Part shown: positions 32,182 through 39,919 of the stretch, in pieces
Layout: each line of letters opens with the position of its first letter
Position numbering within the stretch: position 1 is the first letter of the stretch
Source of the DNA: JAGGAG01 sp964638035
Lineage (GTDB): Bacteria; Gemmatimonadota; Gemmatimonadetes; Gemmatimonadales; GWC2-71-9
Reading direction: 5' to 3'
Length of the DNA: 64,000 nucleotides
Assembly (NCBI GenBank): GCA_964638035.1
Contig: CAZWXD010000010.1
Location: 37,810 to 101,809, forward strand
The notes under the pieces: model-generated
Told to the model about the DNA's origin: nothing
What the model saw: only the letters and a program-made list of their open reading frames with translations
Databases searched by the model: none
Position numbers and translations under genes: made by a program

Positions 32182-33276
32182 ATGAAGCGCCGGTCGCTCA
32201 TTGCCCTGGGCATCCTCATTCCCCTCCTCGCCGCCGGCGGCTATGCCGCCAACAAGACCATGTCGAAACCCACGGAGGGCGGGCTCAAGGCGGTGGCAGT
32301 GGTCCGGGGGGAACTGGTGGACAAGGCCCTGGCCGTGGGCACCATCGAGCCGCGGGTCGAGGTCAGCGTCAAGTCCATCCTGGCCGGGGTCGTGCGGCGC
32401 CGGTACGCCGAGGTGGGCGAGTACGTGCGGAAGGGCGCTCCGCTCCTGGAGATCTCCCCCAATCCCACCCCGCTCGAGCTGGTGGAGCTCCGGCGCAACG
32501 TGGAGCTGCGCGAGATCGAGCACCAGAACCTGGAGCGGGAGCTGGAGCGACAGCGGGAACTGGTCAACCAGCACCTGGTCGCGGTGGCGGACTTCGAGCT
32601 GGCCGAGCGCCGGGTGAACGAGTCCCGGGTGCAGCTGCAGCTGGCGCGGGAGCGGCTGGCCCTGCAGGAGGGCGGGACGGTCCAGTCCGGGTCGGCCAGG
32701 GTGGAAACCGTGGTCCGCGCGCCGATCGATGGGTTCGTGCTGGAGGACTCCATCGAGATCGGTGACCCGGTGGTGCCGCTGACACCGTACCAGGAGGGCA
32801 CGGTCCTCATGCGGATGGCGGGAATGAAGGACCTGATCTTCCGCGGCACCGTGGACGAGATCGACGTCGGCCGGCTCAAGGAGGGCATGCCGGTGGAGCT
32901 CAAGGTCGGGGCGCTGCCGGACGCCAGGGTCAGCGGGCGGCTCGACAAGATCTGGCTCAAGGCCCGGAAGCAGGAGCAGGCCACCGTCTTCCCGATCGAG
33001 ATCGTGCTGACCGACGTACGGGGCGCCACCCTTCGCGCGGGGTACTCGGCGAATGCGGAGGTCATCATCGCGCGGCGGGACAGCGTGCTGGTCATCCCCG
33101 AGCGCCTGGTGACCACGCGCGGCGACTCGAGCTTCGTCACGATCCGGAAGCCCGATGGGACGACCGCAGAGCGCTTCATCCGGACGGGGCTCTCCGACGC
33201 CATCAACATCGAGGTGGTCGAGGGGCTTGCGGTGAGCGATTCCGTGGTGGAGAAGCCGCCCCGGAACATCAGCTGA
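32182..33276 (+). CDS. MacA/HlyD-like periplasmic adaptor of an ABC-type export system
   Basis: 364 residues. N-terminal signal anchor (SLIALGILIPLLAAGGYAAN), barrel-sandwich halves (VSVKSILAGVVRRRYAEVGE and VVRAPIDGFVLEDSIEIGDP) split by a coiled-coil hairpin rich in Glu/Arg/Leu (residues about 105-165), then beta-barrel (RGTVDEIDVGRLKEGMPVEL) and MP domains. Fits RND/ABC-type membrane fusion proteins. Followed after 12 nt by two MacB-like permeases, so the complex is probably a MacAB-like exporter or lipoprotein/peptide pump; substrate unknown. Confidence 0.88.
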   Translation: MKRRSLIALGILIPLLAAGGYAANKTMSKPTEGGLKAVAVVRGELVDKALAVGTIEPRVEVSVKSILAGVVRRRYAEVGEYVRKGAPLLEISPNPTPLELVELRRNVELREIEHQNLERELERQRELVNQHLVAVADFELAERRVNESRVQLQLARERLALQEGGTVQSGSARVETVVRAPIDGFVLEDSIEIGDPVVPLTPYQEGTVLMRMAGMKDLIFRGTVDEIDVGRLKEGMPVELKVGALPDARVSGRLDKIWLKARKQEQATVFPIEIVLTDVRGATLRAGYSANAEVIIARRDSVLVIPERLVTTRGDSSFVTIRKPDGTTAERFIRTGLSDAINIEVVEGLAVSDSVVEKPPRNIS

Positions 33277-33288
33277 GCGGCGGCGCCC

Positions 33289-34506
33289 ATGCTGAGGGAG
33301 TTCGTCGCGGACATGCGGCAGCAGAAGCTGCGCACCTCCCTGACGGTGCTGGGCATCGCCTGGGGGACAGTGGCGGTGGTGGTCCTGCTGGCGTTCGGCG
33401 TGGGTTTCGAGCGGCAGACCAGGAAGCGCTTCCACGGCCTGGGCGACCGGATCGTGATCCTGTTCGGGGGACGGACGGCGAAGCCCTTTGCCGGCTTCGG
33501 CAACGGCCGCGCCATCCAGCTCACCGAACAGGATGCGGCGCTGCTGGTCCGGGAGGTACCGGAGATCGAGCAGGTGTCGCCCGAGTACACCGCCCGCGGG
33601 ATCCGGGTGCACCGTGGGACCAAGGCGGCCAACCCGGTCGTCACCGGGGTGGTGCCGGCCTATGCGGAGATGCGGAACATCATCCCGGCGGCGGGTGGGC
33701 GCTTCCTGAACGACCAGGACGTGGCCGAGCGGCGCCGGGTGGCGATGCTCGGCGATGAGCTGGCGAAGCAGCTCTTCGGGGACACGCCGCCGGTGGGCGA
33801 GCAGGTGTACATGGGGGACACGCCCTTCACCGTCATCGGCGTGATGCGCCCCAAGCTGCAGAACTCCTCCTACCAGGCACGCGACAAGGACCGGCTGTTC
33901 ATCCCGGCCAGTACCCACCACGCCGTGTTCGGGCGGCGGTACCTCAACAACATCGTGTACCGGGCCCGCAGCGCCGACCTCACCAAGGTGGCCGAGCGGG
34001 GCGTGTATGAGACCCTGGGGCGGAAGTACCGGTTTGACCCCTCCGACGAGGATGCCCTCGGGGTCTGGGATACGAGTGAATGGGAGACGGAGGTCGGCAC
34101 GCTGTTCCTGGCGTTCAACGTCTTCTTCGGGATCGTTGGCTCCTTCACCCTGCTGGTCGGGGGGATTGGCGTGGCGAACATCATGTACATCGTGGTGCGG
34201 GAGCGGACCCGGGAGATCGGGGTGCGCCGGGCGGTCGGTGCCAGGCGGCGCGACATCCTGGTGCAGTTCTTCGCGGAGACCTGCCTCATCGTGGGCATGG
34301 GGGCGGTGCTGGGGATGGTCCTGTCGGTCGCGCTCGTCGCGGCCATGGGCGGCATGCCCACCCAGGACTTCGTGGGCTCGCCGGTGATCTCGCCCCTGGT
34401 GATGGTGGCGACCCTTGCCCTCCTTGGCCTGGTGGCCTTCGTGGCAGGCCTCTTCCCGGCGCGGCGGGCGGCGAACCTCGACCCGGTCGAGGCGCTCCGG
34501 ACATGA
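33289..34506 (+). CDS. MacB-like ABC permease (FtsX/MacB_PCD), first copy
   Basis: 405 residues. One N-terminal helix (SLTVLGIAWGTVAVVVLLAF), a large periplasmic MacB_PCD domain (about 50-270), then three C-terminal helices typical of the FtsX superfamily: FNVFFGIVGSFTLLVGGIGV, VGMGAVLGMVLSVALVAAMG and a last helix ending in FPARRAANLDPVEALRT. The coupling segment VRERTREIGVRRAVGARRRD is the classic cytoplasmic motif. No nucleotide-binding domain is fused and none is encoded next door. Confidence 0.9.
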   Translation: MLREFVADMRQQKLRTSLTVLGIAWGTVAVVVLLAFGVGFERQTRKRFHGLGDRIVILFGGRTAKPFAGFGNGRAIQLTEQDAALLVREVPEIEQVSPEYTARGIRVHRGTKAANPVVTGVVPAYAEMRNIIPAAGGRFLNDQDVAERRRVAMLGDELAKQLFGDTPPVGEQVYMGDTPFTVIGVMRPKLQNSSYQARDKDRLFIPASTHHAVFGRRYLNNIVYRARSADLTKVAERGVYETLGRKYRFDPSDEDALGVWDTSEWETEVGTLFLAFNVFFGIVGSFTLLVGGIGVANIMYIVVRERTREIGVRRAVGARRRDILVQFFAETCLIVGMGAVLGMVLSVALVAAMGGMPTQDFVGSPVISPLVMVATLALLGLVAFVAGLFPARRAANLDPVEALRT

Positions 34507-35753
34507 TGCGCATCCTGCTCGAGGAATTCCTGGGCGACCTCAGGGCCCAGCGAACACGCGCCATGCTCACCTTCCTGGCGGTGGCCTGGGGCGCGCTGGC
34601 CGTCGTGCTGCTCCTCGCCTTCGGTGAGGGGCTGAAGCGCACCATGCGGAACGGGCTCCTGGGTGCCGGGGAGCGCATCTTCATGGTCTACAGCGGGTCC
34701 ACCAGCAAGGTGTTCGCCGGCCTGGGTGAGGGACGCCGCATCCGGCTCTCCGAGGAAGACCTCCCGCTCCTGCTGCGGTCGATTCCGGGCATCGACCGTG
34801 GGTCGCTGTCCTTCGGCCGCTGGGGGGCGCAACTCCAGGTCGGGAAGCTCCGCACGACGGCGTTCGTGGAGGGCGCCTCGCCGGAGCACGCGCCCACCCG
34901 GCACATGGAGCCGGCGCCAGGGGGCCGCTTCCTCAACCAGGCCGACATCGACCAGAAGCGGCGGGTGGTCTTCCTCGGCAACGAGCTCGCCGAGAAGCTC
35001 TTCGGCAAGGGCGTGAGCCCCATCGGGAAGACCGTCGTGATCGAGGGGCTGCCCTTCACCTGTGTCGGGGTACTGCAGAAGAAGTTCCAGGATTCGAGCA
35101 ACAACGGCCCCGATGCCGAGCGGGGGGTGATCCCGTACACCACGTTCCGCCTGGTGTATGGCAACCGCTACGTGGACCACCTCATCCTCCAGCCGCGGGA
35201 TGCCTCGCAGGGCCCCGCGGTCAAGCAGCAGATCTACGAGGTCCTGGGGCGAAAGTACCGCTTCGACCCGACCGACGAGCGCGCACTCGGCATGTGGGAC
35301 TTCATCGAGGACGAGAAGGAAATGGCGGCCGTCGGGATCGGGATCCAGCTCTTCCTCGGGCTGGTCGGCGCCTTCACCCTGCTCATCGCCGGGGTGGGTG
35401 TTGCCAACGTGATGTATGTGGTGGTGAAGGAGCGGACCCAGGAGATCGGCGTGAAGCTGGCCCTGGGCGCGCGGAAGCGCCACATCATGGGCCAGTTCCT
35501 CTTCGAGGCGCTGGCCATTTCGGTGGCAGGGGGACTGGTGGGCCTTGGCCTCGCCGCCGGGGTGGTCCGGGCCATCGATGCCATTCCCACCGAGAGCAAC
35601 CCGGCCATGCAGTACATCCTGAACCCCGCGCTCTCCTGGCCGATTGCGATCGGGTGCGTGGGGCTGCTGATGGCAATCGGCCTTGCGGCCGGCATCCTGC
35701 CGGCGCGCAAGGCCGCAAACGTGGACCCGGTAGAGTCCCTGCGCTACGAGTAG
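34503..35753 (+). CDS. MacB-like ABC permease (FtsX/MacB_PCD), second copy
   Basis: 416 residues from ATG 34503 (ATGA overlap; an ATG at 34506 is also possible). Same architecture as the preceding permease: helix (AMLTFLAVAWGALAVVLLLA), periplasmic MacB_PCD domain, then FTLLIAGVGVANVMYVVVKE, RTQEIGVKLALGARKRHIMG and ILPARKAANVDPVESLRYE. The two proteins share the order GRKYRFDP then W near the third quarter, so they are paralogues likely forming a heterodimer. Ends 3 nt before the converging outer-membrane gene. Confidence 0.9.
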   Translation: MMRILLEEFLGDLRAQRTRAMLTFLAVAWGALAVVLLLAFGEGLKRTMRNGLLGAGERIFMVYSGSTSKVFAGLGEGRRIRLSEEDLPLLLRSIPGIDRGSLSFGRWGAQLQVGKLRTTAFVEGASPEHAPTRHMEPAPGGRFLNQADIDQKRRVVFLGNELAEKLFGKGVSPIGKTVVIEGLPFTCVGVLQKKFQDSSNNGPDAERGVIPYTTFRLVYGNRYVDHLILQPRDASQGPAVKQQIYEVLGRKYRFDPTDERALGMWDFIEDEKEMAAVGIGIQLFLGLVGAFTLLIAGVGVANVMYVVVKERTQEIGVKLALGARKRHIMGQFLFEALAISVAGGLVGLGLAAGVVRAIDAIPTESNPAMQYILNPALSWPIAIGCVGLLMAIGLAAGILPARKAANVDPVESLRYE

Positions 35754-35756
35754 TGC

Positions 35757-36410
35757 TCAGAACGCGATGACAAGCCCCGCCGAGACCTCGCCCTGCGACA
35801 CGGTAGTGGTTCCCTCCGTCGCGTAGCAGTAGCCCCACACGCTGCACCAGGCGTACAGGTCGCCATTCGGGACGAAGCTGAACCATCCGCGCACCCGCGC
35901 CAGGGCGCCGAAGCGCTGGTCCTGCCCGAACATGGCCTTGACACCACCGTGCAGGGAAAGGGAGAAGTCAGTGTGGGTGCCGTAGCCCGGTTCCTTGAGG
36001 TCGAACACCGTGACGCCCATCCCACCACCAATGAATGGCTTCACCCGCGGGTTCCGGCCCAGCTCGTAGCGGCCGCCAATGTGGATGTAGTTGGTCGCGA
36101 ATCCGACGGCGTCGCTGACGAACCCGCCCCCGCGCTCGCGGAAGGTGACGTCGGTATCCTGCCGAAGGTAGGTGAGCTCGACGACGGTGCCGTAAGAGGG
36201 GTTGAAGCCCAGCTCGGCGCCGTAGGCGAGGCTCGAGGCTACGTCGAATTCGCCGGCCGGTACGTTGTTGTAGGCGTCAGTGCTGTACCCCCCGCCCCAC
36301 ATGTACCCGATGAGCGGTGTCAGCTGGACACCGCGGGCCTGCGCGGCGGCCGGGACGGCAACACAGGCCAGCAACAGGCTGGCTACGGGGACGAACAACC
36401 TACGGCGCAT
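35757..36410 (-). CDS. Opacity-type outer-membrane beta-barrel protein
   Basis: 217 residues. Signal peptide MRRRLFVPVASLLLACVAVP ending AAAQA. The mature protein shows alternating strands of an 8-stranded barrel (VQLTPLIGYMWGGGYSTDAY, LAYGAELGFNPSYGTVVELT, NYIHIGGRYELG, PFIGGGMGVTVFDL) and a typical terminal strand GEVSAGLVIAF. Two cysteines in AWCSVWGYCYA may form a disulfide in an external loop. Function unknown. Its start overlaps the HAD phosphatase stop by 11 nt, so the two are coexpressed. Confidence 0.75.
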   Translation of the reverse strand: MRRRLFVPVASLLLACVAVPAAAQARGVQLTPLIGYMWGGGYSTDAYNNVPAGEFDVASSLAYGAELGFNPSYGTVVELTYLRQDTDVTFRERGGGFVSDAVGFATNYIHIGGRYELGRNPRVKPFIGGGMGVTVFDLKEPGYGTHTDFSLSLHGGVKAMFGQDQRFGALARVRGWFSFVPNGDLYAWCSVWGYCYATEGTTTVSQGEVSAGLVIAF

Positions 36411-37431
36411 GGGTGACCTCGGTGGATGTGGTATCGAGAAACACGACCTTCCAGTCCTGCTTCATGCTGGCCACGAGCCAGCCCTTCGTGCCGGCGGAGT
36501 CGAGCCCCCGTGCCAGCCGCCCAATGTGGGCGTCACGGTCGTAGGCGTACTCGCGCTCGGCATCGTCGTGATGAATATAGATCCCGAGCCGCGAACCGCC
36601 ACTGCTGGTGGTGTAGTCCAGCATCTCGTAGTCCCCATCCGAGTTGCCCACCGCAATGACCGGACGGCGGCCGATGAGCTGCGCGATCCCCACGGGCTTG
36701 CCCGGCCCGTCGTTCACCAGGTCGATCGCGGGCTCCACCACCACACCGGGGCCGGTGCCCAGGATACGGTAGGCGAGCTTGAGGCGGGAGCCAACGACCT
36801 GCTCCGGCGGCACGCCATACGTCGGCGCCGCAAAGGCGCGGACGAAGTTGTTGGTGCCTCCCGTCACGATCCAGGTCTGGTACCCCTGTGCCCGAAGGAA
36901 GGTGAGCAACTCGACCTGCGGCTGGTACACCATGCTGGTGAACCGGCGGTTCGTGGCCGGATGGCGCGCGCTCGCGATCCACTCGCGCACCGTCGAGTCG
37001 AACGTCGCCACTGTCATGCCGGCGTGCGTGGTGCCCAGGATGGCCGCCAGGCTCTTCTGCCCTCCAGCCAGGGCGGCGCGGGTGTCTCCCTCGAGCACGG
37101 CCTTGAATGGCTGGCGGTGCCGCCATTCGGGATGGTGAGGTGCTTCTGCCCGCACCCGGTCCAGGGCAAAGAGGAGCTCGGTGTACAGCGGCTGCTCCAC
37201 CCAGAGGGTGCCGTCGTTGTCGAACACGGCAATGCGGTCGGCGGGCGGAACGAAGGCGGAGTCGCCAGGTGACGTGGTATGCCGGACGAACTCGAGGATA
37301 CGGGCCTTGGCAGGGCCCTCGTTCCAGGAAGGCAGCGGGTCGGGTGTGCCCGGCGTCGCGGCCGGGCGGGGCGTCGGCGAGGCGCACGCAGCGAGCAGGC
37401 AGAGCAGGCTTGGCCATGATGTCGGGCGCAT
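36400..37431 (-). CDS. HAD-superfamily phosphatase, secreted lipoprotein
   Basis: 343 residues from ATG 37431 (GAGGA nearby upstream; ATG 37446 is an alternative). Lipoprotein signal WPSLLCLLAACAS. HAD motifs: IAVFDNDGTLWVEQPLY (nucleophile Asp and acid Asp in DxDGT), IVTGGTNNFVRAF (motif II T/S) and VIAVGNSDGDYEML (motif IV). Resembles the phosphoserine-phosphatase-like HAD group that acts in the periplasm on unknown phosphoesters. Preceded on minus by a good sigma70-like promoter and followed by the beta-barrel gene. Confidence 0.85.
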   Translation of the reverse strand: MRPTSWPSLLCLLAACASPTPRPAATPGTPDPLPSWNEGPAKARILEFVRHTTSPGDSAFVPPADRIAVFDNDGTLWVEQPLYTELLFALDRVRAEAPHHPEWRHRQPFKAVLEGDTRAALAGGQKSLAAILGTTHAGMTVATFDSTVREWIASARHPATNRRFTSMVYQPQVELLTFLRAQGYQTWIVTGGTNNFVRAFAAPTYGVPPEQVVGSRLKLAYRILGTGPGVVVEPAIDLVNDGPGKPVGIAQLIGRRPVIAVGNSDGDYEMLDYTTSSGGSRLGIYIHHDDAEREYAYDRDAHIGRLARGLDSAGTKGWLVASMKQDWKVVFLDTTSTEVTHAP

Positions 37432-37485
37432 CGTCTTGGTCCTCATTGGCGTCGGGCAAGGCATGGCACGGGCGACCCGGTTCCC

Positions 37486-37514
37486 ACTATAGCACCCCGT
37501 GTCCCTGGCGTCAG
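37486..37514 (-). promoter_or_regulatory. Sigma70-like promoter of the HAD/beta-barrel unit
   Basis: On the minus strand CTGACG (37514-37509), 17-nt spacer, TATAGT (37491-37486). One of the best promoter matches in the window; expected start near 37479. Confidence 0.5.
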
Positions 37515-37580
37515 GCTACGAAGGTTCCAGGCGGTGGCCTGAACCGTGGGTCCCGTCTCGCCCGTGGACCGCCACCTGTG

Positions 37581-38363
37581 TCAACGGTGAAGTTCCACCT
37601 CGGCGACAACGGCGCGATGATCGCTGGCGCCGAGCCCGTCGGGCACCGCGCCGGCGGCGACCCGCCTGATGGGCATGCCCCTGGAGAACATGTGGTCGAA
37701 GGACCAGACCAGGTGTGTCCGCCCCACATCCCGGGTGAGCCACTCATAGCCCGCCTTCTCGAACACCCTTGCCGCCCCGCGGCGGTTGAGGTCGCCGATG
37801 ACCAGCACAGGCTCGTCGCTCGCGGCCGCATCCTCCACGACCGCGCGGGCCTGGGTATCCTGTCCCCGCGAGGTGGCCTCCCAGAGGGTGCTCAGGTGCA
37901 GCGCATAGATCCGCACGCGCGTGCCCCGCAGCAGGATGGTGGCCCGGACGGCGACGCGAAGGAGGCCCCGCCCGCGGTCGGCACCGGGCAGCACGAGCTT
38001 TCCGTGGTCAAGGATGGGCCAGCGGCTGAGTATGGCAGGCCCGAAGTTGCGCCCGGTCGACGGATGGCAGGAAGATGCGTAGTAGGCGAAGCCGAATGTG
38101 TTGCCGGCGAGTCGCTCAACGGCCGCTTCGTCGGCCTCCTGAAGTGCGAGGATCTCCGCTGTGGCCAGCCCTGGCTCCCGCTGGATGAGGGCGGCCACGC
38201 GAGGGAGTTGGAGGCCCAACTGGATATTGTAGGTCGCCAGGCGTAGCATGCCTGACGCGGTACCCTGGGCGTCAGGCCGGTCGGGAGTGGCACGTGCGAT
38301 CGAGGGGCCGTCGGGGTCAGGAAAGTTCCTGGCACGCGTCCACCAGTGATGGGCGGCGAACAT
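37581..38363 (-). CDS. Endonuclease/exonuclease/phosphatase (EEP) family enzyme
   Basis: 260 residues. The EEP catalytic core is visible: LRLATYNIQLG (Asn), EILALQEADEAA (metal-binding Glu), VRIYALHLSTLW, VLVIGDLNRRG (GDLN) and GASDHRAVVAEVEL (SDH with catalytic His). The N-terminal segment NFPDPDGPS before the core is shared by a group of EEP proteins, which supports the long start at 38363 rather than ATG 38249. No signal peptide. Substrate (nucleic acid, phospholipid or other phosphodiester) cannot be read. Starts 3 nt after the preceding minus-strand gene. Confidence 0.85.
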   Translation of the reverse strand: MFAAHHWWTRARNFPDPDGPSIARATPDRPDAQGTASGMLRLATYNIQLGLQLPRVAALIQREPGLATAEILALQEADEAAVERLAGNTFGFAYYASSCHPSTGRNFGPAILSRWPILDHGKLVLPGADRGRGLLRVAVRATILLRGTRVRIYALHLSTLWEATSRGQDTQARAVVEDAAASDEPVLVIGDLNRRGAARVFEKAGYEWLTRDVGRTHLVWSFDHMFSRGMPIRRVAAGAVPDGLGASDHRAVVAEVELHR

Positions 38364-38366
38364 TCA

Positions 38367-38897
38367 CTAGAATAGCCAGCCCAGCGATAGCCCGGCCAGC
38401 AGGATGCGCTCCCCCCGGGCAAAATCGAGGGCTACCGTTGGCGCAAGGACCCATCGTTCGCGAACCTCGACCTCGTACTCGAGGCCGAGGCGAAACGCGA
38501 AGTACCAATCGTCGTTTGCCCGCTCGGCGGACGGGGCCAGGATGACGGCCAGGCCGCCCACGGGGTGCAGGGAAAGCGCCGGACCCAGGAGGAGGCTGCG
38601 GTTGCTACCCGTGACGAAATCTGCGTACGCGCCGATCCCATACCACGCATGAAACCGCCATTCGTATTCGGCGCCCAGCGTGACGCCGGTCTGGTCATCC
38701 TCATCGAAGAGGGCACCCACGTAGCCGGCAACCCGGTTTCGCCGGGGTTCTTCGCGGGCAGAACCTCGCGGCTGAGGTTGCTCCGCCGTGCGGCTGCCTT
38801 CCTGGGCCTCGACGGTGCCCGCCAGGGCCAGGAGGCACAGGCCGGCCAGTGCGGAGCGTCGAAGCGAGGGGCCAGCCGGGCTGCACACATGAAACAT
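38367..38897 (-). CDS. Small outer-membrane beta-barrel protein
   Basis: 176 residues. Signal peptide (SLRRSALAGLCLLALAGTVE, cleavage near AQE), a charged linker (QPQPRGSAREEPRRNRV), then strands VAGYVGALFDEDDQTGVTLG, AEYEWRFHAWYGIGAYADFV, LLLGPALSLHPVGGLAVILA, RLGLEYEVEV and ILLAGLSLGWLF, the last ending in Phe as expected for BAM recognition. Function unknown. Its start codon lies inside the 5' end of the divergent DUF2490-type gene, so one of the two starts may be further in (GTG 38888 is available here). Confidence 0.65.
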   Translation of the reverse strand: MFHVCSPAGPSLRRSALAGLCLLALAGTVEAQEGSRTAEQPQPRGSAREEPRRNRVAGYVGALFDEDDQTGVTLGAEYEWRFHAWYGIGAYADFVTGSNRSLLLGPALSLHPVGGLAVILAPSAERANDDWYFAFRLGLEYEVEVRERWVLAPTVALDFARGERILLAGLSLGWLF

Positions 38898-39665
38898 CGC
38901 AGTCTCCTCGAGGATCCGGGTGCCGTGGCCAGGAGTGTTGTCCGGGCCAGCAAGTTATCAGCGTGGCTCCTGCCACTCCTGCTCACCGCCCTGGCAGCGT
39001 CGAGGGCGGGGGCGCAATCCAACGTCCAGGCATGGTACGATGTCGAGTTCGATTACATCATCAATCCGAAGCTCCTGGTCAACGTGGAGGTCGGCCCCAA
39101 GGTCCTGGTTTCCAGCGACCAGCCCGGCTGGAACGCCTTCGACCTGACGCCCGGCCTCGAGTATTCGGTTGAGCCCTGGGCAGACCTCCTCCTGTACGCC
39201 CCCCTCTCAGCGACGGTGCAGAAGGAAGGGGTGAACACCTTCGAGGTCCGCTGGACAGTCGGGACGCGCCTTGCCATGCGGCCATCTCCCCGGTTGCTCC
39301 TCCGAACCCGTGCCCTCTTCGAGTACCGGAGCATCTCCTTCCTCGGGCAGGACTCCAGCCAGGTGTCTGCCCGCGGCCGCGTCCGTGTCGAGGCCAGGTA
39401 TGCGGTGAACGGGCCAGACTACTCGGCGCCCCGCACCCTCTATGCATTCTCGGACTTCGAGGGGTTCCTCAATTTTGGCAACGCCCCGAGCGAGCGCTTC
39501 CTCAACCGCGTGCGGTTCCGCCTGGGGGCAGGGTACCGCTTCTCCCACTGGTGGACGGCGGAGGCCATCTACAGCCTCCAGGGTTCCGACAACACTCTGG
39601 GCAACGACGACGTGCCCACACAGGACCACATCATTCGCCTGCGGCTGGTGCACTTCATCAACTAG
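38889..39665 (+). CDS. DUF2490-type outer-membrane protein
   Basis: 258 residues from ATG 38889; GTG 38925 is an in-frame alternative giving a shorter n-region. Signal peptide AWLLPLLLTALAASRAGAQ. DUF2490 features: VQAWYDVEFDYIINPKLLVN at the start, DLTPGLEYSVEPWADLLLYA, RLAMRPSPRLLLRTRALFEY, a central NRVRFRLGAGYRFSHWW and ending DHIIRLRLVHFIN. Predicted beta-barrel of unknown role. Divergent from and 9 nt overlapping the preceding outer-membrane gene. Confidence 0.72.
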   Translation: MKHRSLLEDPGAVARSVVRASKLSAWLLPLLLTALAASRAGAQSNVQAWYDVEFDYIINPKLLVNVEVGPKVLVSSDQPGWNAFDLTPGLEYSVEPWADLLLYAPLSATVQKEGVNTFEVRWTVGTRLAMRPSPRLLLRTRALFEYRSISFLGQDSSQVSARGRVRVEARYAVNGPDYSAPRTLYAFSDFEGFLNFGNAPSERFLNRVRFRLGAGYRFSHWWTAEAIYSLQGSDNTLGNDDVPTQDHIIRLRLVHFIN

Positions 39666-39715
39666 GGTCCGGCCACGGGGGCGCACTTGAACGATGGTTG
39701 CATGGCAGGGTGCCT

Positions 39716-39832
39716 GGGGCGTACGTCGGGCAGTGGCTGCAGAGCTTCCGGGAGTTCCCGCCGCGCCAGAAGCCGGGCAGCTTCAACCTGGAAAGGGTCA
39801 TGGAGGCAGTGACCGCACCGCAGCAGAACTGA
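39716..39832 (+). pseudogene. Arylsulfatase C-terminal remnant
   Basis: Reading the frame that stops at 39830-39832 gives GAYVGQWLQSF followed by EFPPRQKPGSFNLERVM. This Phe-Pro-Pro-Arg-Gln-Lys-Pro, Ser-Phe-Asn-Leu pattern is the characteristic last helix of bacterial arylsulfatases. No start, no sulfatase active-site motif (C/S-x-P-x-R) and no room for the remaining 90 percent of the enzyme, since the DUF2490 gene ends at 39665. A deletion remnant. Confidence 0.6.
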
Positions 39833-39887
39833 GGCACCCAGGGGGCGGAGGGCGGTCGGGCCTGGAACGGTCCCGGACGCCCGTCCG

Positions 39888-39893
39888 TATATT
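39888..39893 (+). promoter_or_regulatory. -10-like box before the VWA-like gene
   Basis: TATATT, the only AT hexamer in this gap, about 27 nt before the TTG start at 39920. -35 is not convincing. Confidence 0.3.
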
Positions 39894-39919
39894 GGGGTGG
39901 CCTTCACCCTCCGGGATCC

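Noticed and set aside
34080..34502. N-terminal extension of the second MacB-like permease
   Set aside because: It is an out-of-frame reading of the first permease; the real start is the ATGA overlap at 34503.
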